From: Cudoniella acicularis
Lineage: Eukaryota > Ascomycota > Leotiomycetes > Helotiales > Helotiaceae
Direction of reading: 5' to 3'
Assembly (NCBI GenBank): GCA_013054445.1
Contig: JAAMPI010000257.1
Location: 1-47,199 of the forward strand
Length of the DNA stretch: 47,199 bases
Part shown: piece by piece, positions 42,948-47,199 of the stretch
How the letters are laid out: each line of letters starts with the position of its first letter
Numbering within the stretch: the first letter of the stretch is position 1
The notes under the pieces: model-generated
What the model saw: the letters and a program-made list of their open reading frames with translations, nothing else
Told to the model about the DNA's origin: nothing
Databases searched by the model: none
Made by a program: the position numbers and the translations under genes

Positions 42948-42987
42948 TCTAGAACTTGTATATAGTATATAAATCTAGTATTGTGTT
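42948..42987 (+). repeat. Direct repeat right of the 42-kb ORF pair
   Basis: Matches the block at 41948-42005, including AAATCTAGTATTGTGTTA. A weaker copy (AAACTAGTATTGTATTA) lies at 42916-42932. Confidence 0.6.
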
Positions 42988-43110
42988 ATTTTGGTTAAAA
43001 AAAAAGGGCTCATATATTTTGATCTTATATATCTTATATATGTTAATATTAACATATATTTGTATCTTGGAAATATTTCAGAAATAAAAAACTTAATTAC
43101 TACACACCTT

Positions 43111-43160
43111 ATAGTAATGGTGTAAATACCTTCAAGGAAATCTTTCAGGTATTTACATCA
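43111..43160. repeat. GTAAATACC hairpin element immediately upstream of rns
   Basis: TGGTGTAAATACCT (43118-43131) pairs with AGGTATTTACATCA (43147-43160) with one G-T pair. The preceding ACCTTATAGTAA also occurs at 12194. It ends a few bases before the rns 5' end and could be a processing signal. Confidence 0.65.
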
Positions 43161-43164
43161 GAAA

Positions 43165-44925
43165 ATGTAAAAATTGAGTTTGATGATGGCTCTGAATGAA
43201 CGCTGTCCAAATGCTTGACACATGCTAATCGAACGTCTAATTTAATATATGATATAATATCATTAATTTCATTAGAAGTGGTGTACAGGTGAGTATATGA
43301 TATTTTGGCTGCCTTAAAGTAAGGTGAATAAATACCTTATATCTTCTATTAATTTATTCTAAGGGGGATTTAAATAATATATTAAAGAAAAAAAAGGAAA
43401 GAGACTTCCGCTTTAAGAGGACAATAAATATTTCGGATAGGTAGTAATTAAGGTAATGGCTTAATTAGCTTAAAATTCCGTAGTCGAGGCTGAGAGGTCG
43501 ATCGATCACATTGGGTCTGAAAAAACCCCAATACGTATAGTACAGCAGTGGGGAATATTGGTCAATAGCCTAACGGCTGAACCAGCAATTTGGGAGAATG
43601 AATAGCTCCGGCTAATTATACTTGGCTGTTTAAATTATTATACACAATTTATTGTGTATAGTAGCTTATTCATTTTAACACCTTTCTACCTTAACTATCT
43701 TTAAGAGAGAAAGGGAGATTAATACATATTAACCTCAGTTAATTAGTTTGCCGCTTCTTTATGATTAAGGGAATATTTTATTTTCAATATGGCAATATTT
43801 TATTTCCGTGGACAAGTATAAGATCGATTTTATCGAATAAAGTTCTAGATAAAATATTGATTATGACAATTTTTTATCTATATGTCTTGACCAAAATACG
43901 TGCCAGCAGTCGCGGCAATACGTAGAAGACTAGTGTTATTCATCTTTAATAGGTTTAAAGGGTACCTAGACGGTATAATTAGTCTTAAACAGGATACGAT
44001 TATACTAGAGTTATATATGAGGAGGTGAGTATTTATGGAGTAGAGTTGAAATTCAGTCATACCATAAGGACTGGTAATGGCGAAAGCAACCTTTTATCTA
44101 ATAACTGACGTTGAGGGACGAAGGCTCGGGTAACGAACAGGATTAGATACCCTAGTAGTCCAAGCAGAGAATTATGAATGCCATAGATTAGATGCTTTTT
44201 TAGTCTATAAATGAAAGTGTAAGCATTTCACCTCAAGAGTAATGTGGCAACGCAGGAACTGAAATCATTAGACCGTTTCTGAAACCAGTAGTGAAGTATG
44301 TTATTTAATTCGTAAGTACGCGAAAAACCTTACCACAATTTGAATATTATTTTATAGAGATATTATTATGAGTATCCTTAAGATATTATTAATAATATTT
44401 AAGTAAATATTACAAGCGTTGCACGGCTGTCTTCAGTTAATGTCGTGAGATATTGGTTAATTCCATTAAATTAACGGAAACCCTTGCTTTATTTGTATAT
44501 TACATAAATAAAGCAGTACACCTTTATAACGGTTATGTTAATAGGGACCAAGACAAGTCATCATGGCCTTAATATTGTGGGCGATAGACGTGCCACATAT
44601 TCCTATACAAAATGATGCGAAAATGTGAATTTAAGCTAATCTAATAAAGTAGGCTAAAACAAGGATTGTAGTCTGAAATTCGACTACATGAATAAGGAAT
44701 TACTAGTAATCGTGAATCACCACGTCACGGTGAATTTAATCTCAGATAGGTACTAACTACTCGTCAGGCGCCGAAAGAAGTGTGTGCAATAAGTTTGGTC
44801 TCTATTTTATTTATTCTAGATAATCGGTTCTAGTTATTTTATGGTAGATCTTCGTATGCGTGACTTTGATTGGTGTTAAGTCGAAATACGGTTCGTGTAG
44901 TGGAAATTGCACGGGGTTAATTAAT
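43165..44925 (+). rRNA. rns: Small subunit ribosomal RNA
   Basis: Conserved blocks in order: GAGTTTGATGATGGCTCTGA (43175), CAGCAGTGGGGAATATTGGT (43543), the 530 loop GTGCCAGCAGTCGCGGCAAT (43900), AGGATTAGATACCCTAGTAG (44139), TTAATGTCGTGAG (about 44438), GTCAGGCGCCGAAAGAAG (about 44763) and the 3' block GGTGTTAAGTCGAAATACGG (about 44871). No intron seen. Ends are approximate. Confidence 0.94.
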
Positions 44926-45021
44926 ATAAACAAAATATATGTATACATATTTAATTTAGCTCTTTTATTATAATTAAGAGGGGCTTGAATAAGGTAAAAG
45001 TTGCGGTTAGTATGTATATAT

Positions 45022-45116
45022 AGGAAGGTTCCCATTATTGGTAAAATGGATTGAGCTAATAACTCAATGGTAGTAAATTTTAAGAGTTCGATTCTCTTGC
45101 TTCCTAGTACTAAATT
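45022..45116 (+). tRNA. trnY-like copy with altered anticodon loop
   Basis: Closely resembles trnY at 881 (AGGAAGGTTCCCATTATTGG D side, long variable arm, AAGAGTTCGATTCTCTT T arm). The anticodon loop is CTAATAA on TTGAG/CTCAA, giving AAU rather than GUA. Probably a decayed tRNA-Tyr copy; decoding as Ile would be surprising. Confidence 0.5.
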
Positions 45117-45166
45117 ATATAAATCCTCATTTTTAAAAGTAGTAGTTGTAGACTTATCGGATTTAC

Positions 45167-45180
45167 CCTTCCAAGATAAA
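45167..45180 (+). repeat. Inverted repeat, left arm
   Basis: CCTTCCAAGATAAA is the exact reverse complement of 46080-46093. The two arms enclose the leader, the intact GIY-YIG gene and the trnS(gcu) copy. Confidence 0.65.
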
Positions 45181-45283
45181 TATCTTTGGCATACAATTAA
45201 ATGTATTTAAGTAAGAAATTAACATCAAAATTAAACATAGCCATTATATAAGAAGATAATCTAAGATCGACTTAGTCCCAGAG

Positions 45284-45312
45284 ACCTTTAGAGGAATTAT
45301 GCCTCTTTTTTA
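45284..45312 (+). promoter_or_regulatory. HEG leader stem-loop plus T run, copy 4
   Basis: CCTTTAGAGGAATTATGCCT continues CTTTTTTAAA. AGAGG (45290-45294) pairs with CCTCT (45302-45306) around a 7-base loop. It stands 21 bases before the ATG at 45333. The hairpin plus T run is terminator-like in form. Confidence 0.55.
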
Positions 45313-45332
45313 AACTAAATCTAGTAATAAAC

Positions 45333-45974
45333 ATGAAATATAACAAAAATACCAAATCTTTATTTAAAAAGGAAGATATTAAATTTTTATCACACAAAGT
45401 TAATTGTAATTCATCCAGTAATAAAATGAAACCACTTATCGTTTATGATGATTCTTTATTAAAGAAATTCAATGCTTTAGATGACAATATAGGTAAAAGT
45501 GCTATTTATAGATGAGTCCATATTAAGAATAATAAAAGTTATGTAGGGAGTTCTAAAGACTTATATCGTAGACTTAAAGACTATTACAGTGTAAATTTTC
45601 TAAAGAGAAAAGTACTAACTAGTAATAGCCGCATATATAGAGCCCTACTAAACGATGGTTATGAAAGTTTCAACTTAGAAATATTGGAATACTGTGATAA
45701 AAAAATTCTAATTGAACGAGAACAATACTATATCGATTTGATAAAACCGGAGTATAATATACAAAAGACAGCAGGTTTAATCTTATCGCCGCGTGGTAGT
45801 TCTACTACTGTGGTTAACCAGAAAAATGGCTCTATAAAAGTTTATAGTTCTATGTACGCTGCAGCAAAAGATATTGGTATTAAGTACTCAACAATAGTAT
45901 ATTATGCAAACAAGGGTAAAGTACTAAATAATACTTATTTAATTTTTAGTAAAAAAAAAAATTACCGGATTTAA
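45333..45974 (+). CDS. Intact free-standing GIY-YIG homing endonuclease
   Basis: 213 residues in one frame with a single Trp TGA (45513). A basic N-terminal ~55 residues precede the domain: GKSAIYRWVHIKNNKSYVGS (GIY and YVG strands), SKDLYRRLKDYY (catalytic Arg), then EREQYYIDLIKPEYNIQ with the conserved Glu and Asn. The C-terminal tail has YAAAKDIGIKYSTIVYYANK, a small helix-turn-helix DNA-binding motif like that of intron endonucleases. It is the best preserved member of the family here. A trnS(gcu) copy begins 6 bases after its stop. Confidence 0.85.
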
Positions 45975-45980
45975 GCATAA

Positions 45981-46061
45981 GGAAAGGTTACCATTGGTAG
46001 GGTAATACGTTTGCTAAACGTTGTGCGAAAGCACTTGGGAGTTCGAGCTTCTTCTTTTCCG
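45981..46061 (+). tRNA. trnS1: tRNA-Ser (GCU), copy 2
   Basis: Acceptor GGAAAGG/CTTTTCC pairs in full. The loop TTGCTAA gives GCU, with long variable arm and T arm. Structurally at least as good as the copy at 5244. It follows the intact endonuclease gene directly. Confidence 0.75.
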
Positions 46062-46079
46062 GTATAAATAGTCTATATC

Positions 46080-46093
46080 TTTATCTTGGAAGG
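46080..46093 (-). repeat. Inverted repeat, right arm
   Basis: TTTATCTTGGAAGG, exact reverse complement of 45167-45180. Confidence 0.65.
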
Positions 46094-46112
46094 TTTAATT
46101 AACACTATCCCG

Positions 46113-46150
46113 ATAGTAATGATGTAAATATATAAAAGATATTTATACCA
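46113..46150. repeat. GTAAATA hairpin element, copy 3
   Basis: ATAGTAATGATGTAAATAT, a short loop, then ATATTTATACCA. The arms pair over about 12 bases with two wobble-type differences. It precedes the leader of the next endonuclease. Confidence 0.5.
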
Positions 46151-46180
46151 TTAATTGCAATTAAAATATATGTTTATATT

Positions 46181-46205
46181 TCTTTAGATAATTTCGTCTC
46201 TTTTT
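46181..46205 (+). promoter_or_regulatory. HEG leader, copy 5
   Basis: TCTTTAGATAATTTCGTCTC plus T run, identical to the leader before the LAGLIDADG ORF at 3427, although this one precedes a GIY-YIG gene. Confidence 0.5.
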
Positions 46206-46237
46206 TTAAATATATAAAAAAAACTAAAACACACATA

Positions 46238-46940
46238 TGATGAAAAATAATAACAATAAATCAATTAGTAATAACACACTAAATAATACTAATAACAATA
46301 AAATACCTGAAAATCAGGTATATACCGTTGGATTAATTTAATTACGGGTAAATGCTATATAGGAAGTGGTATAAACCTAGAAAGGAGATTAAGGGATTAT
46401 TTTTCTCCTAGTTTTTTAAGAAAATAATTGAAAAGTGGTAAAAGTTTAATATACGCTTCTATTCTAAAACATGGTTATGATAATTTTAGTTTAGATTTTC
46501 TGGAATATTGTGAACCTAATATCTTAAGAAAAAGAGAACAATATTATATGGATAATTTAAAGCCGGAGTATAATATATGTAAGACAGCGGGTTCAATGTT
46601 AGGTTTTAAACATAGTGAGGCTACACTTATTAAAATGAGACAGGCTAAAACATTAGATCATGTTTTAAACCTAAAAAAACACATGATAAAGTGGCATACT
46701 ATGGATGATTCTCCTTTTAAGACTTCAACTTATCGTGATAAGTTGTCATTAATGTCCGCACGAGCTACTCCTGTAGAGGTCACTTATATTGAGACAGGAG
46801 TGGTATATAATTTCTCATCTGCAATAAAAGCAGCTAAGTATATTAAGTGCCATAAAAGTTCAGTATCTAGTAAGTTGTCTTTGAAATCCCTTAAACCTAT
46901 TAAAGGTAGGTTTATTGTTAAACCCGTTTATAACAATTAA
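46238..46940 (+). pseudogene. Free-standing GIY-YIG homing endonuclease with two lesions
   Basis: Asn-rich start (MMKNNNNKSIS). Near 46318 the frame shifts, then reads YRWINLITGKCYIGSGINLE with RRLRDYFSP. An in-frame TAA (46425-46427) interrupts it, and a TTG follows directly. The remaining 170 codons are open to 46940: LKHGYDNFSLDFLEYC, REQYYMDNLKPEYNI, GSMLGFKHSEATLIKMRQAK and a C-terminal FSSAIKAAKYIKCHKSSVSS helix-turn-helix tail. Bases 46464-46613 are identical to the gene at 12330. Neither lesion lies in a long homopolymer, so real decay is likely. Confidence 0.7.
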
Positions 46941-47030
46941 AACCCCAAAAAGTATTGCATAAACTTTATTAATAAAAGCGTGTGAAAACAAAATTCATAT
47001 GTTTCGATGATTTATATTAAAATATATAAA

Positions 47031-47117
47031 AGGAGGTTGGCTGAGCTGGCTTAAAGCGTTGGTCTTGAGTACCGATTAATCTAATAGATTACAAGGGTTA
47101 TAATCCTCTACCTCCTG
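47031..47117 (+). tRNA. trnS2: tRNA-Ser (UGA), copy 2
   Basis: Perfect acceptor AGGAGGT/ACCTCCT, loop CTTGAGT (UGA), class II variable arm with AATCTAATAGATT. The T loop reads TTATAAT, so the usual TTC is lost. It may be a diverging copy of 5539. It follows the GIY-YIG gene at 46238. Confidence 0.65.
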
Positions 47118-47166
47118 GAATATATCTATCATATATATTAGACATAATACTACATAAAAAGATAAA

Positions 47167-47199
47167 AATTAATTTTTAGGGGGTAATTACCTATAATTA
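47167..47199. repeat. Terminal overlap of the circular contig, right end
   Basis: Nearly repeats bases 3-36, with CC in place of TAC near the end. Supports circularity. Confidence 0.7.

Overview
The window looks like an almost complete, circular mitochondrial genome of a filamentous ascomycete (Pezizomycotina). All genes lie on the + strand and the sequence is very AT-rich. TGA is read as tryptophan throughout (genetic code 4), matching a trnW with anticodon UCA. rps3 sits inside a group I intron of the large rRNA gene, which is typical of Pezizomycotina. A Leotiomycetes-like fungus is my best guess, but the class is inference. The first ~36 and last ~33 bases nearly repeat each other, as expected from a circular contig with untrimmed ends.

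Layout: 1-1405, tRNAs, tRNA-like copies and a dead homing endonuclease; 1564-4354, nad6, trnV, cox3 and a broken LAGLIDADG ORF; 4550-5812, a dense tRNA block; about 5822-11395, rnl with its rps3-bearing intron; 11712-14226, a second tRNA block with GIY-YIG endonuclease genes; 14442-21470, nad4L and nad5, each with a group I intron; 21471-23353, a graveyard of gene fragments, then an unknown membrane ORF; 23756-27798, atp9, trnR(ucu), nad1, atp8, atp6, trnC; 27974-28252, a mitochondrial RNase P RNA; 28729-32500, cob with two introns; 33254-36274, cox1 with one intron; 36593-41496, nad2, nad3, cox2, nad4; 41546-42879, unidentified ORFs between repeats; 43165-44925, rns; 45022-47117, tRNA copies alternating with GIY-YIG genes.

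All 14 standard respiratory-chain and ATP synthase genes, rps3, both rRNAs, rnpB and tRNAs for all 20 amino acids are present. Together they supply complexes I, III, IV and V subunits, mitoribosomal RNA and protein, and tRNA 5'-end processing.

Three features stand out. (1) The core genes are broken only at long T (or A) runs, nearly always by one extra base, which points to consensus errors. (2) GIY-YIG genes and remnants recur as units: a stem-loop plus T-run leader, the ORF, then a tRNA or tRNA copy. (3) A family of unidentified membrane-protein modules is fused to other frames: to a LAGLIDADG enzyme in the nad5 intron, to cob exon 1 in the cob intron, to the nad5 C terminus, and alone as a 269-residue ORF.
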